Assembly (NCBI GenBank): GCA_013360685.1
Contig: JABWBD010000008.1
Location: forward strand, 1 to 47,523
Source: Pirellulales bacterium
GTDB taxonomy: Bacteria > Planctomycetota > Planctomycetia > Pirellulales > Thermoguttaceae
DNA length: 47,523 nucleotides
Direction of reading: 5' to 3'
Made by a program: the position numbers and the translations under genes. Shown here piece after piece: positions 14,585 through 23,181 of the stretch. Below the pieces are notes generated by a model that was not told the origin of the DNA, did not search any database, and saw only the letters and a program-made list of their open reading frames with translations. Each line of letters begins with the position of its first letter. Positions within the stretch are counted from its first letter, which is position 1.

Positions 14585-15643
14585 ATGGCGAAAAAGAAGC
14601 CCGCAGTGCGACGCAAGACGCAAGGATCCGAGGGCGGCAAGTCGCGCAAGGCGCGTCCGGATCGGGACCGGCGGGTCCGGCAGCACGAGCGGATGGCGCG
14701 GGTGCTCAAGGTGCTGGAATTGGTCCAGAGCCGCGGCCGGTGGAACGCCCTCGCGATCGCAGAGGAGATCGGCTGCTCGGAGCGGACCGTGTACCGGGAT
14801 CTCGAGGTCTTGGAGTACGCCGGCGTGCCCTGGTATTTCGACGAGGCCGACCAGTGCTACCGGGTCCGGCCGGACTATCGGTTTCCCGTGTTTGGGTTGA
14901 CCGAGGAGGAGGCACTGGGCCAGGCACTGGCGACGGCCCTGACGAAGACGCCCGGACTGGACATTGGGCCGGGCGCCGCGGCGACGACGCGGAAGCTGCA
15001 GGCGACTTCGGCGGGGGAAATCCGGGACATCCTGGCCGACGCGGCCCAGTTGATCTCGGTGCTGGACCTGAAGCTGGCGGACCATAGCAAGCATCGCGAA
15101 GAGATCAAAACGGTGCAGTTCGCCCTGTTGGAAGGCCGCCAGATCACCGGGCTTTACGAAAGCCCATACCAGGCGGAACCGGTCCAACTGCGGCTCCATC
15201 CCTACCGCTTGTGTCTGATCAAGAGCGCCTGGTACATTGTCGCTCGGCAGGCCGACGCCGACCAGCCGCGGACCTACCGGGTTGCCCGGTTCAAAACGCT
15301 CCGCCCGCTCGACCAGCCCGCCGACGTACCCGAGGGGTTTGATCTCAAGGCATACTTCGGCAATGCCTGGGCCGTCTTCCGGGGAGAAAAGACCTGCGAC
15401 GTGGAGATCTGGTTCACCCCCGAGGCGGCCAAGGTCGTCACGGAGACGACGTGGCACCACACGCAGAAAGTGAAATGGCAGAAGGACGGAAGCATCGTTC
15501 TGACATTTCGTGTGGACGGGCTGGAAGAAATCACGAACTGGGTGTTGGGCTGGGCAGGGCAGGCGAAGGTTCTTGAGCCGGGAGAATTGCGAAGGATGGT
15601 TTGTGAGCGGTTACGGCGGGCCATTGAGATACAGAATGAGTAG
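14585..15643 (+). CDS. WYL-domain transcriptional regulator
   Basis: This is a 352-residue regulator. A basic N-terminal extension is followed by an HTH_11/DeoR-like winged helix at residues ~38-95 (MARVLKVLELVQSRGRWNAL; EEIGCSERTVYRDLEVLEYA). The WYL domain (QFALLEGRQITGLYES, with LHPYRLCLIKSAWYIVA carrying the core strand) and the WCX C-terminal extension (VEIWFTPEAAKVV; GLEEITNWVLGWAG) come next. WYL domains sense small or nucleic-acid ligands and often control stress and defence loci. The ATG is 3 bases after the stop of the DnaE-like gene, so both are probably co-transcribed. The gene looks intact, in contrast to the decayed look of its partner, which argues that the transcription unit is still used. 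Confidence 0.92.
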   Translation: MAKKKPAVRRKTQGSEGGKSRKARPDRDRRVRQHERMARVLKVLELVQSRGRWNALAIAEEIGCSERTVYRDLEVLEYAGVPWYFDEADQCYRVRPDYRFPVFGLTEEEALGQALATALTKTPGLDIGPGAAATTRKLQATSAGEIRDILADAAQLISVLDLKLADHSKHREEIKTVQFALLEGRQITGLYESPYQAEPVQLRLHPYRLCLIKSAWYIVARQADADQPRTYRVARFKTLRPLDQPADVPEGFDLKAYFGNAWAVFRGEKTCDVEIWFTPEAAKVVTETTWHHTQKVKWQKDGSIVLTFRVDGLEEITNWVLGWAGQAKVLEPGELRRMVCERLRRAIEIQNE

Positions 15644-15724
15644 CCAACACCAAACGGTGAGCAGACAACTCCTCATTTCGTACATTAAATCAAGGTCTCA
15701 ACCACGTTGTGGGGTCCTTCTTAT

Positions 15725-15943
15725 CCGCGAAGCGGCGTATGTCAATTGCCAGGGGTGTGAACCCCTGGTATACGGTTGACGAGTATTCCTTCCTACCAAG
15801 CCCCAAGGGGGCGGCAGCGGATCGATCGAGTGGCCGGCATTGTCTGTCGCCGCTGCCGCGGCTGGAAATACCTTGAAGTCACTCTTCGGCCTTCGTTCCA
15901 GGGGTTCACACCCCTGGCAATTGTCGATCGCCGCTCCGCGGCT
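15725..15943. repeat. MITE-like element with nested inverted repeats
   Basis: CAATTG followed by the palindrome CCAGGGGT-GTGA-ACCCCTGG (15743-15768) recurs in opposite orientation as CCAGGGGT-TCAC-ACCCCTGG followed by CAATTG (15898-15923). The match is exact over 26 bases and continues imperfectly outward through CGCCGCT/CGCGG (to 15725 on the left and 15943 on the right). The interior of about 130 bases contains a third CCGCTGCCGC motif and no gene. The layout is that of a small non-autonomous mobile element or a REP-type repeat. It lies between the WYL gene and a convergent gene. Confidence 0.75.
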
Positions 15944-16102
15944 GGTTGGCTGGCGGCGGATGGCTTGTTAAACGCCACCTTGAAATACAGAGGGAAGCGC
16001 AACTTGGCCTAGAGCGTGACTCGGTAATCGCTTGACAAGACCGGCCAAGAGCCATTTGGTGCTAATAGGGGCAGCAATGCTCCGATGCGTGTCGCGGGCT
16101 GG

Positions 16103-17101
16103 TTACTGAAGTGCGGCAGGTGGTACGTCAACACCTGCATACTTCATTCGCTCGCGCGTTGCCGCGATCAGATCGTGGGTTCGACCACCAAACGGTCCCA
16201 GAGCGGCCCAGTATTTCTCAAAGCTGAATTCATCGGCCTGGGCCTCGCAGGCAAGGTCCTTCCAATTCCATACCGTCACACGCGAGGGCACAGTCCGTTT
16301 GAAATCCTCGAAATAGCTGTCGAATCGGTGCATATTCAGGTTCTGCGTGTAGTAGTTCCGCAAGAGGCCGCGATACGACTCCAGTTGGTTCTGCAGATTA
16401 CGGAGCAGATGCGCATAATAGGTTGTATAATAGGTGTAGCACACATCGGGGCATACAAAGACGTACTGGAAGTCCCAATCCTGGTAGACGCTGCTCGTCC
16501 GAGTCAGCAAGTAGCCCGTTTCAAGGCCGCGCATCAATTGGTTGACGTAAGGGTAATGCTGTGTGCTGCGGCTTATGTCGGATGTTAACTTGCCTTCGAA
16601 GAAGACGAATTGCTTTATGCCGGGCAATAGCACCACTGCATCGAACTGGCCCCACTGCTGATTGATGTTCAAGAATGAGGGGCTGTCAAATGCATGGCCC
16701 CTATGGAATTCCGCGTTGCCGTCGGCTTGGAATTCGAACAAGAGAATGGCGTCCTGAACGCAAGCAGGCTCTCTGTCCAGGAGTCGCGCAATCCGCGAGC
16801 AAAGCGGCGTGTCCGCGAGATCGTGCAGGGGACCTTTTTGAACGGCGTCGAAGAAGTCGCGATTCCATTTGTTACCAATGCGCGGTCGAAGCTCGCCGAA
16901 GATGCTCCCGTTCTGACGCCACCTATGCAGTCGGCCGAGGAAGAACAATGTGAGAGCTGTTTCCGACTTCCGATTGAAAAACGAGTCGCGATTACTGGCG
17001 GCACTAGTGAGAGCGCTGCGTCTCTTGTTCGTGATGCCGTAGTACTCGTGCCAGTTGTCCGACAGGCCCTGTTCAGCACTGAGTAGAGCGGAATAGCACA
17101 T
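16103..17101 (-). CDS. Hypothetical protein with PD-(D/E)XK nuclease-like core
   Basis: This is a 332-residue protein. The segment QWGQFDAVVLLPGIKQFVFF followed by EGKLTSD has the spacing of a PD-(D/E)XK nuclease core: an acidic residue (Asp154), a short beta-hairpin, then E-x-K (Glu169, Lys171). A conserved-looking glutamate-containing helix (AILLFEFQADGNAEF) lies upstream, and the C-terminal half is rich in tyrosine and aromatic residues (CYTYYTTYYAHLLRN). No other domain is recognised. I chose ATG 17101; a TTG at 17110 has no usable spacing to a ribosome site. It lies 51 bases downstream of the MBL/beta-CASP gene in the same direction and is probably co-transcribed with it. Nuclease function is inferred from the motif only. 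Confidence 0.6.
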   Translation of the reverse strand: MCYSALLSAEQGLSDNWHEYYGITNKRRSALTSAASNRDSFFNRKSETALTLFFLGRLHRWRQNGSIFGELRPRIGNKWNRDFFDAVQKGPLHDLADTPLCSRIARLLDREPACVQDAILLFEFQADGNAEFHRGHAFDSPSFLNINQQWGQFDAVVLLPGIKQFVFFEGKLTSDISRSTQHYPYVNQLMRGLETGYLLTRTSSVYQDWDFQYVFVCPDVCYTYYTTYYAHLLRNLQNQLESYRGLLRNYYTQNLNMHRFDSYFEDFKRTVPSRVTVWNWKDLACEAQADEFSFEKYWAALGPFGGRTHDLIAATRERMKYAGVDVPPAALQ

Positions 17102-17152
17102 CGTAGTCAATTCCAGGTCTCACGGTTATTGAGTTCCTTACCAGATAACCAT

Positions 17153-18463
17153 TCATCCGACCTCGTACGCTTGACCATTTTCCAGCCGGTGGACCCGTTC
17201 GCAGAGATCGCCCAATCGCTCGGGACGCAGGGTGTGAATGGGAATCACCACGCGAGGATCGATCTCTCGGACGAAGCGGACCATGTCCTCTTCCAGGATG
17301 TGGCCGCTGGTGTGGACCGGCACCAGTTTCCCGCCGCTGGCCGCCAATCTCCTCTCCGTTTCCTGCCAATCCTGCCGGTCGAGGTAGCCTTCCCACTGGG
17401 AATAAAGGACCGTTGCCCCGTCAGGCAGCTTGCCGTGGAAATCGGAGTCCAGCATCGATGGCCGGAACATCATGAGGAAGTCGCTCGGATTCTGCCGGAT
17501 TTCGTCGAGGGTAATCTGCCGCGGACGGAACATGTCGTGGAGTTTGCTCCGTCTCTTTCTCGCGAAGTAGTAAGGATAGAACACCCGGATCTCTTCGTCC
17601 GCACTTGGATCCACAAGGTCGAGCTGTCGATGGACCAGGTAGATGACGAAGGCCGTATAGGCATCGGCGACAAAGGTCCTTCCGGCGTTCTTGGCCGCGT
17701 TGAGGAAGCCCATCAGCCGATCGACGTGCTGGGGGGAGAACGAGACAAGGGCCAAACCCTCAGCGCGTTGAACTTGTTCGGAAATCTGCTCATCGAGATT
17801 GTGCTCGGTGACCCGCTGTCGTCTGGAACCTCCCAGGTGAGTGCCCTCCATCAGGAGCGCATCCATCGTCTGGTTCTTCAGGGCCTTCAAGAGCTGCTCC
17901 GCCATTTCGGGATTTCGCCCGTGGAGGCGAAGGTCGCCCGAGTAGAGGACGGTCTTTTTTCCTGCCTCGATCAGAAAGGCCGAGCTGCCGTAGACGGAAT
18001 GGTCCACGGGAAACGTGGTCACCCGGAAGTCGCCGATGGTCTTCGGCCGTCCAGGTTGAAGCTTCCTGAACCGCTTTTTCGGTATCTCCTCGCCGTTGGC
18101 GAAGACCGATCCGGCCAGCATCATCTTGCTGGTCCCCTCGCTAGCATAGACCGGAATGCGTGGTTGTGTTTGGCCAAGAAACCCGCTGTGGTCCAAATGC
18201 GCATGAGAGAGCAGGATCGCGTCAGGATGCAGGTCACCCCGGAACAGCCCCGGCACATTGGGGAGGATGCCCTCGTCGAGCAGACTCTGCTTGCTCTTGC
18301 CTTTGAGCGACCTGGTATCGAACAACTCGCCCCGGCTGTCGATCAGGGGCACGCCGACGTCGACGACGATTCGGGTCGGGCCTGCACGAAGTTCGACGCA
18401 ATTGCCGCCGATCTCGGTAGTGCCCCGGTAGATGGTCAACGATAGGTCCGGCGTGCCTGGCAT
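17153..18463 (-). CDS. MBL-fold beta-CASP hydrolase, RNase J-like
   Basis: This is a 437-residue metallo-beta-lactamase fold protein with a beta-CASP insertion. The zinc site is LLSHAHLDHSGFLG (HxHxDH) near residue 90, followed by FPVDHSVYGSSAF, YSGDLRLHGR and LLMEGTHLGG. The beta-CASP part shows ALVSFSPQHVDRLMGFL, and the C-terminus has PVHTSGHILEEDM and VIPIHTLRPERL, which match the RNase J HxSGHA...IPxH elements. Such proteins process or degrade RNA or DNA. I chose ATG 18463 with GGAG about 10 bases upstream; the frame is open further up but without a good site. The likely partner is the nuclease-like gene downstream. The RNA or DNA preference cannot be read from sequence. Confidence 0.88.
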   Translation of the reverse strand: MPGTPDLSLTIYRGTTEIGGNCVELRAGPTRIVVDVGVPLIDSRGELFDTRSLKGKSKQSLLDEGILPNVPGLFRGDLHPDAILLSHAHLDHSGFLGQTQPRIPVYASEGTSKMMLAGSVFANGEEIPKKRFRKLQPGRPKTIGDFRVTTFPVDHSVYGSSAFLIEAGKKTVLYSGDLRLHGRNPEMAEQLLKALKNQTMDALLMEGTHLGGSRRQRVTEHNLDEQISEQVQRAEGLALVSFSPQHVDRLMGFLNAAKNAGRTFVADAYTAFVIYLVHRQLDLVDPSADEEIRVFYPYYFARKRRSKLHDMFRPRQITLDEIRQNPSDFLMMFRPSMLDSDFHGKLPDGATVLYSQWEGYLDRQDWQETERRLAASGGKLVPVHTSGHILEEDMVRFVREIDPRVVIPIHTLRPERLGDLCERVHRLENGQAYEVG

Positions 18464-18634
18464 TGGATGACTCCGCGACAACTGCGTAGCTCGGTCCGTG
18501 AGGTCTTTCGGGAGTATCATAAGGAATACCCGAAGGGGCTGACAAGCGTGGGTCAGCAGAGACTCTTGGGATGACGCACGCTCTGACCCACCGCTGACAG
18601 CTCCGTCGGGTATTCTCGGTAGGCAACGGTCCGT

Positions 18635-18893
18635 GCTCCCGGAGAGACGCAGGCCCCGCTGAGGGGCAGCGAGTCGGTGCAGTCCCGCCACGGAAAGTCC
18701 CCGGAGCCTTCTTGGGGCAACCAGGCTTCCGAACTGGCAAGAGGGGCTACGGCCGGCGCTAAGCTTCGGAAAACCCCATGCTCTCCGGGAGCCGGGCTCT
18801 CGTTTCCAGCGGCCTGGTGCTTAGAGGCCCTAACAAAACGGGCCCAGGAGACCTTCGGTCGGCGGTTTCGGCGGGGTCAGAGACCCACGCCGA
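18635..18893. ncRNA. Candidate structured RNA or hairpin-rich intergenic region
   Basis: In the 600-base gap between divergent genes, GCTCCCGGAGAG (18635-18646) is perfectly complementary to CTCTCCGGGAGC (18781-18792) and would close a 158-base unit. Inside are GCCCC/GGGGC (18653-18667), CCCC/GGGG and CCAG/CTGG hairpins. Downstream follow GGCCC/GGGCC (18826-18844), GACC-TTC-GGTC, and an 11-bp hairpin with one bulge (TCGGCGGGGTC-AGA-GACCCACGCCGA, given as two arms at 18868-18878 and 18882-18893). The strand is unknown. I compared it by eye with RNase P, tmRNA, SRP RNA, 6S and the common riboswitches and found no full match. In GC-rich DNA some pairing is expected by chance, but the 12-bp closing stem is not trivial. 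Confidence 0.4.
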
Positions 18894-19066
18894 GCGGTTT
18901 TGTTCGGCCCGCTCAACGCGAGCGAGCCGCGGCCAGGTGGAGAACGGGGCAGAGGAATGAGAGAATGATGGGGTGGCTGTTGAACACCATCGAGCCACAA
19001 CGGGCCGACAGTGCCCGCATGGTGCACAGATGCTGCGGACCGAGACTTTCTTCCAGGAGCTGACAC

Positions 19067-19915
19067 GTGGCGCCCGACTGGGAAACGAACATGGTGTACT
19101 TCTCCGGCCTTCTGGGCCGGCGATACCCTGGCCTCTGCAAGCGAGTGGTCGGTGTGCTCGAAAACCACGCAGTCCCCGTGAGGTTCCTGGAAGCAACGGC
19201 GGATATCTGGATTCGGGATTACGCTCCGGTCCAGGTCGCAGAAAGTCGCTTCGTCAAGTTCCGGTACAGCCCCGACTATCTTCAAGGTTGCGAACAGTTG
19301 ATCACCAAGGACGAGATCTGCGGGCAACTCGAAGCGCTGGGAGAGATCGTCTTCTCCGACCTCGTCGTGGATGGCGGCAACGTTGTGGCGGCGGGCAGCA
19401 GGGTGTTTCTCACGGAAAAGGTGCTCCGCGAGAACCGAACGTTGGGCCAAGCGGAAGTCGAAAGACGGCTTCGGGATGCCTTTTGCGGCCGGACGTGTGT
19501 CTTCGTGCCGACAGAACCCCGTGACCCGATCGGCCATAGCGATGGGCTGGTGCGACCGCTGGACGATGACCGGGTTGTGGTGAATGACTATTGCCAGGTA
19601 GACCCGCGGTATGCTCGCAGGCTCGAGCGGGTCCTGGCCGAGCACGGGCTGGAAATCCATCGATTGCCTTATCTGCCGGATACGAAATCCCGAAGAAAAA
19701 TACCACCGGCGACGGGAAACTACGTGAACTTCCTTCGCGTCGGCAAGCTCGTCATCGTTCCCGCCCACGGGCTTCCGGAGGACACGGAGGCAGTGCAGGT
19801 GCTGCAAAGACTCCTCCCTGCGGCCACCGTGGTATCGCTGGACTGCAAGGAGCTCGCGCGGGAAGGCGGTTGCTGGAATTGTGTTTCCTGGACGATCATT
19901 CACCCTGCCGCGTAG
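19067..19915 (+). CDS. Agmatine deiminase-family protein (PAD_porph)
   Basis: This is a 282-residue member of the peptidyl-arginine/agmatine deiminase family, which hydrolyses guanidino groups. The family motifs are ADIWIRDYAPVQ (substrate-binding Asp), DLVVDGGNVVAAG, the catalytic histidine in PIGHSDGLVRPLDDDRVVV, and the nucleophile cysteine in REGGCWNCVSW near the C-terminus. All catalytic positions appear to be present. It is shorter than classical agmatine deiminases (about 340-380 residues), mainly at the N-terminus. I chose GTG 19067, with CAGGAG 7 bases upstream. The gene stands alone and converges with the D-aminoacylase gene, overlapping its end by 20 bases. A role in arginine or agmatine use is likely; the exact substrate is uncertain. 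Confidence 0.85.
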   Translation: MAPDWETNMVYFSGLLGRRYPGLCKRVVGVLENHAVPVRFLEATADIWIRDYAPVQVAESRFVKFRYSPDYLQGCEQLITKDEICGQLEALGEIVFSDLVVDGGNVVAAGSRVFLTEKVLRENRTLGQAEVERRLRDAFCGRTCVFVPTEPRDPIGHSDGLVRPLDDDRVVVNDYCQVDPRYARRLERVLAEHGLEIHRLPYLPDTKSRRKIPPATGNYVNFLRVGKLVIVPAHGLPEDTEAVQVLQRLLPAATVVSLDCKELAREGGCWNCVSWTIIHPAA

Positions 19916-21545
19916 ACCGATGCCGCAGGGCCCGGCCGAACAGCTTTGAACCGGGCTTCCCACCGTCGACGGCCACTTGGCCGTTAAGGAAGACGTAGCG
20001 CACTCCCGTGGCGTACTCCTGCGGCTTCTCGAAGGTGGCCCGGTCGCGATACTCGGCCGGGTCGAAAACCACGATGTCGGCCTGATAGCCCTCGCGGAGG
20101 TAGCCGCGCTCGCTTAGGCCGAAAATGTCGGCGGGCAGTCCGGTGGCGCTGCGGATGGCCTGTGAGAGCGAGAGCACCTTATCCTGGATGGCATAGCGGC
20201 CGATCTTGCGGGCGAAGGTGCCGAAATTCCGCGGGTGGTGGTGCTCGTGGGGATTCAGCGCGCGGGCCGCGCCGTCGGACGCCGTGGCCACCCAGGGCAG
20301 CGCCATCGCCCAGCGGACGTCGTCCTCCGACATCGAATGGCTGACGATCTGCGGGGCCTCCTGGGCAACGATCTTGAGCACCAGGTCCACCGTTTCCATC
20401 TTCTCTTCGGCGGCGATCTCCTTGAGACTCTTGCCGACGTAGCCCGGAAACTTCTTGCTGGCCGCGATGACAATGTTCTCGGTCCGGCCAAGTTGGTCGG
20501 CAATCACGCGCCGGACCAGGACGGAAAACTCCGGCTCGCCGGCCATGCGTTTGCCGAGATCCGACGGTTTGCACCACTGGATCTGGGCGGCAGGAAGCGT
20601 GGCGTCGGCCAGGGAAAACGAGTTGGCCGTGTAGGGATATTGGTCGGCCGTGATCCGGAGACCTTCCGCCCTCGCTTTTTCAATCAGAGCCGCGGCATCA
20701 CGGACGCGGCCCCAGTTGGGGATCTGCATCGACTTGAAGTGCGAAATATGCACCGGCGCGCCCGACTCGCGGCCGATGCGAATCGCCTCGGCGACAGCCT
20801 CCACCACGCGGTCCCCCTCGTCGCGGATGTGGCTCACATAAATACCCCCGTGATTGGCCACCACGTTGGCCAGGGCGATGAGCTCGTCGGTCTCGGCGTA
20901 GGAGCTTGGCGCGTAGATCAAGCCGGTGGACATGCCCCAAGCCCCGTCGCGCATGGCCTGAGCGACCAGGGCTTTCATCCGTTCCAACTCGTCGGCAGCA
21001 GGCGCGCGGCGTGCCGAGCCCAGCACTTTGCCGCGGACCGTGCCGTGGCCGACCAGGTGCGCGATATTCGTGCCGGCGCCGTTGGAGTCAACATCTTCGA
21101 GGAACTTGGCAACGTCGCGCGCGCCGCCGCAGTTGCCGGTGCCCATCGTCGTGCAGCCTTGCAGGAGGTAGTTCAGGCAGGGGCGAACGCCAGGCTGGGC
21201 GAGCGTCTCGTCGGAGTGCGTGTGGAGATCGATGAGCCCGGGAGCGACGATCAAGCCGCGGCAGTCGATGGTCCGGCCTATCTTTCCCGGTACCACCTTG
21301 CCGACGGCCACGATCCGTCCCTCGCGAACCGCCACGTCGGCAACCGCCGGTTCCGCGCCCGAACCGTCGTGGATCGTGCCTCCCTGCAAAAGCAGGTCCG
21401 CATCGAGCGGCGCGGCCGGAGCCGGCGCGGCAAGCACCGCCAGGCCCAGTCCCAAGATCCTGGCGAAAGTCGCGGCAGCCGATGCCGTGGCACCTTGGGC
21501 GGATGCCGTTTGCGAGAATTGCCGGCGAGAAGGAGAGGATCTCAT
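19896..21545 (-). CDS. N-acyl-D-amino-acid deacylase (D-aminoacylase), exported
   Basis: This is a 549-residue amidohydrolase. The N-terminus has a serine/arginine-rich region followed by a hydrophobic helix (ILGLGLAVLAAPAPAAP), a signal peptide. The amidohydrolase core carries LIDLHTHSDE (metal-binding HxH), the family's TGNCGG cysteine, GLIYAPSSYAETDEL, VSHIRDEGDRVVEAV, VHISHFK and ATASDGAARALNPHEHHHP (catalytic aspartate). The C-terminus has the GYQADIVVFDP beta-sandwich typical of D-aminoacylases and dihydroorotases. The enzyme removes acyl groups from N-acyl-D-amino acids, possibly during peptidoglycan or protein turnover outside the cytoplasm. No clear ribosome site precedes ATG 21545. 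The 299 bases to the next gene contain nothing I can identify. Confidence 0.9.
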   Translation of the reverse strand: MRSSPSRRQFSQTASAQGATASAAATFARILGLGLAVLAAPAPAAPLDADLLLQGGTIHDGSGAEPAVADVAVREGRIVAVGKVVPGKIGRTIDCRGLIVAPGLIDLHTHSDETLAQPGVRPCLNYLLQGCTTMGTGNCGGARDVAKFLEDVDSNGAGTNIAHLVGHGTVRGKVLGSARRAPAADELERMKALVAQAMRDGAWGMSTGLIYAPSSYAETDELIALANVVANHGGIYVSHIRDEGDRVVEAVAEAIRIGRESGAPVHISHFKSMQIPNWGRVRDAAALIEKARAEGLRITADQYPYTANSFSLADATLPAAQIQWCKPSDLGKRMAGEPEFSVLVRRVIADQLGRTENIVIAASKKFPGYVGKSLKEIAAEEKMETVDLVLKIVAQEAPQIVSHSMSEDDVRWAMALPWVATASDGAARALNPHEHHHPRNFGTFARKIGRYAIQDKVLSLSQAIRSATGLPADIFGLSERGYLREGYQADIVVFDPAEYRDRATFEKPQEYATGVRYVFLNGQVAVDGGKPGSKLFGRALRHRSTRQGE

Positions 21546-21844
21546 GGTTTTGTTTCAGGAGGGTGATCGAGGCGGGGTTAAGTCGCGGCGAGGAGCCGTC
21601 CAGCCGATGCCGGCCATTGTAAGCCGGGCCAGGCCGGCGAATCAACCGCCCCGGCGCCGCCTGCCGTGCAACGATAGACCTTGCCGCGCGCCGCGACGGT
21701 CAACGTGAGTTCTGCCGGCGGCAACGATTACCCGACCGGATCGTCCGACGATCCACGCGCGCCGTAGCCGCGCCCCGGCGGCACGGGTCCCAGGTGCGGG
21801 ACCTTGATCCGCGCCGGTCTTGTTCGAATCGTCGCCAAGCGCAG

Positions 21845-22795
21845 TCAAGCCGAACGGAGTTCCGTGTAGCCGGCAACGCGGTCGCGCCGGCGGGCCAATT
21901 CGCTGGCGTAACGGCGTCCGAGTTCCTGGGCATTTTGCTGCGCCCACTGGGTAAGCGGCGTCGCTGCGGTCGGCGGAGAGTCGACGCAGAGGAGCCCGGC
22001 CATCAGTCCGCGGATCTCGTCGCGGGTGATGACGACGTCGCCGAGAAAGCGGCCAAGAATGCTTCCCGCCACGCGGCCCAAGCCCGGCCGGATCGACACG
22101 ATCGGCCGCGGCTTGCCGATGATGCGGCCAATCGATTCCACCAGTCCACGGTAGGTAAACGTCTCCGGCCCGATGGCATTGAGCACCACGTTGTCGCGTG
22201 CGCTGGCCTGTTCGACGGCAAGCTGGGCGAGATCGTCGACGTAGATCGGCTGGAGGCGGTAGCTCCCGTCGCCGAACACGCCGAAAACGGGAAAGCGGCG
22301 GAGCAGCCAGGCGATGTTGTTGATGAGGATGTCTTCCCGGCCGAAGAGTACGGCCGGCCGCAGGATGGCATGCGACAGGCCGGACTCGCCCAGCGCCTTT
22401 TCAACCTGTGCCTTGCCCCGGAAGTACTCCAGCGGCGACTCTTCGGAAGGGTTTGTAATGCTGACGTGCACCACCCGGGCGACGCCCGCGCGGCGCGCCG
22501 CGTCGAAGAGCGTGACCGAGTTGCGGACCGCATCGGCGAAGGTAAAGCCCCGATGGTTGAACCGGACCCAATAGGTGTTGTAGAGGACCTCCACGCCCCG
22601 TAGCGACTCAGCGAGCTTCTCCGGCCGGTCGAAGTGAAACATGGATGCGCGGACCGCGTCGCCGAACGGGTTGCGGCGGTGGGGTGAATTCGTCAGGGCG
22701 ACGACGGTCCGGCCCTCGTCCAGCAGCCGCCGGGCGATGTACTTGCCGGAATACCCGAACGCGCCGGTCACGGCGTGGGCCGAAGGGTCCGCCAT
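21845..22795 (-). CDS. Atypical SDR, NDUFA9-like NAD(P)-binding protein
   Basis: This is a 316-residue short-chain dehydrogenase-like protein of the extended/atypical class. The nucleotide-binding motif is VTGAFGYSGKYIARRLLDEG (GxxGxxG) at residues 9-28. ARVVHVSITNPSEESPLEYF, a KAQVEKAL segment and ILRPAVLFGREDILINN follow, with IYVDDLAQLAV near the middle; this order fits the NmrA/NDUFA9-type family (RPxxxFG is characteristic). The classical catalytic YxxxK is replaced by YFRGK, which keeps tyrosine and lysine. Family members act in redox metabolism, quinone or carotenoid-related reactions, or as complex I accessory proteins. The gene is alone; 183 bases separate it from the tRNA. Confidence 0.87.
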   Translation of the reverse strand: MADPSAHAVTGAFGYSGKYIARRLLDEGRTVVALTNSPHRRNPFGDAVRASMFHFDRPEKLAESLRGVEVLYNTYWVRFNHRGFTFADAVRNSVTLFDAARRAGVARVVHVSITNPSEESPLEYFRGKAQVEKALGESGLSHAILRPAVLFGREDILINNIAWLLRRFPVFGVFGDGSYRLQPIYVDDLAQLAVEQASARDNVVLNAIGPETFTYRGLVESIGRIIGKPRPIVSIRPGLGRVAGSILGRFLGDVVITRDEIRGLMAGLLCVDSPPTAATPLTQWAQQNAQELGRRYASELARRRDRVAGYTELRSA

Positions 22796-22978
22796 GGCGA
22801 TTGCTCCGAGGCTGCGAGATGATCGGACAGGGTTTCGGCCGGCGAAAGCTTAGGGAAGACATGGCATCGCAAGGCATCTCGTGCGCCCTTCTCCGGTGCC
22901 CTGATTGACACACGGTAGGCCTGGCCGGTACCATGAGAGCTCCTGCCTAAGTGTATCCTGGGATCCTGCGCAACCCAA

Positions 22979-23052
22979 GGGCGGCTAGCTCAGTTGGTTA
23001 GAGCACCTCGTTTACACCGAGGGGGTCGGGGGTTCGAGTCCCTCGCCGCCCA
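22979..23052 (+). tRNA. tRNA-Val (anticodon TAC)
   Basis: GGGCGGC (22979-22985) pairs with GCCGCCC (23045-23051). The D arm is GCTC..GAGC, the anticodon stem CCTCG/CGAGG holds the loop TTTACAC with anticodon TAC at 23013-23015, and the T arm contains GGTTCGAGTCC. The discriminator is A and CCA is not encoded. The 74-base cloverleaf is intact. Confidence 0.96.
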
Positions 23053-23181
23053 CTCAAGCGCAAGTCCAGCCAACTCCTAGACTTCGGATACCTGCTGACG
23101 GTGAGCAGCGCGGTTAAGACGTCCTGAAAACGGTGGTACCTGGTACTACTTTTCCCCAGGAGCCGCGAAACAGGGAAGATC

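Noticed and set aside
14210-15460. Minus-strand frame opposite the DnaE-like and WYL genes
   Set aside because: It crosses the boundary between two real genes on the plus strand and lacks motifs.
18620-18960. RNase P RNA, because of GGAAAGTCC and AAACCCC-like pieces
   Set aside because: Spacing is too short and the conserved segments GTGAAAGGGTGCGG and ACAGAA..CCGGCTTA are missing.
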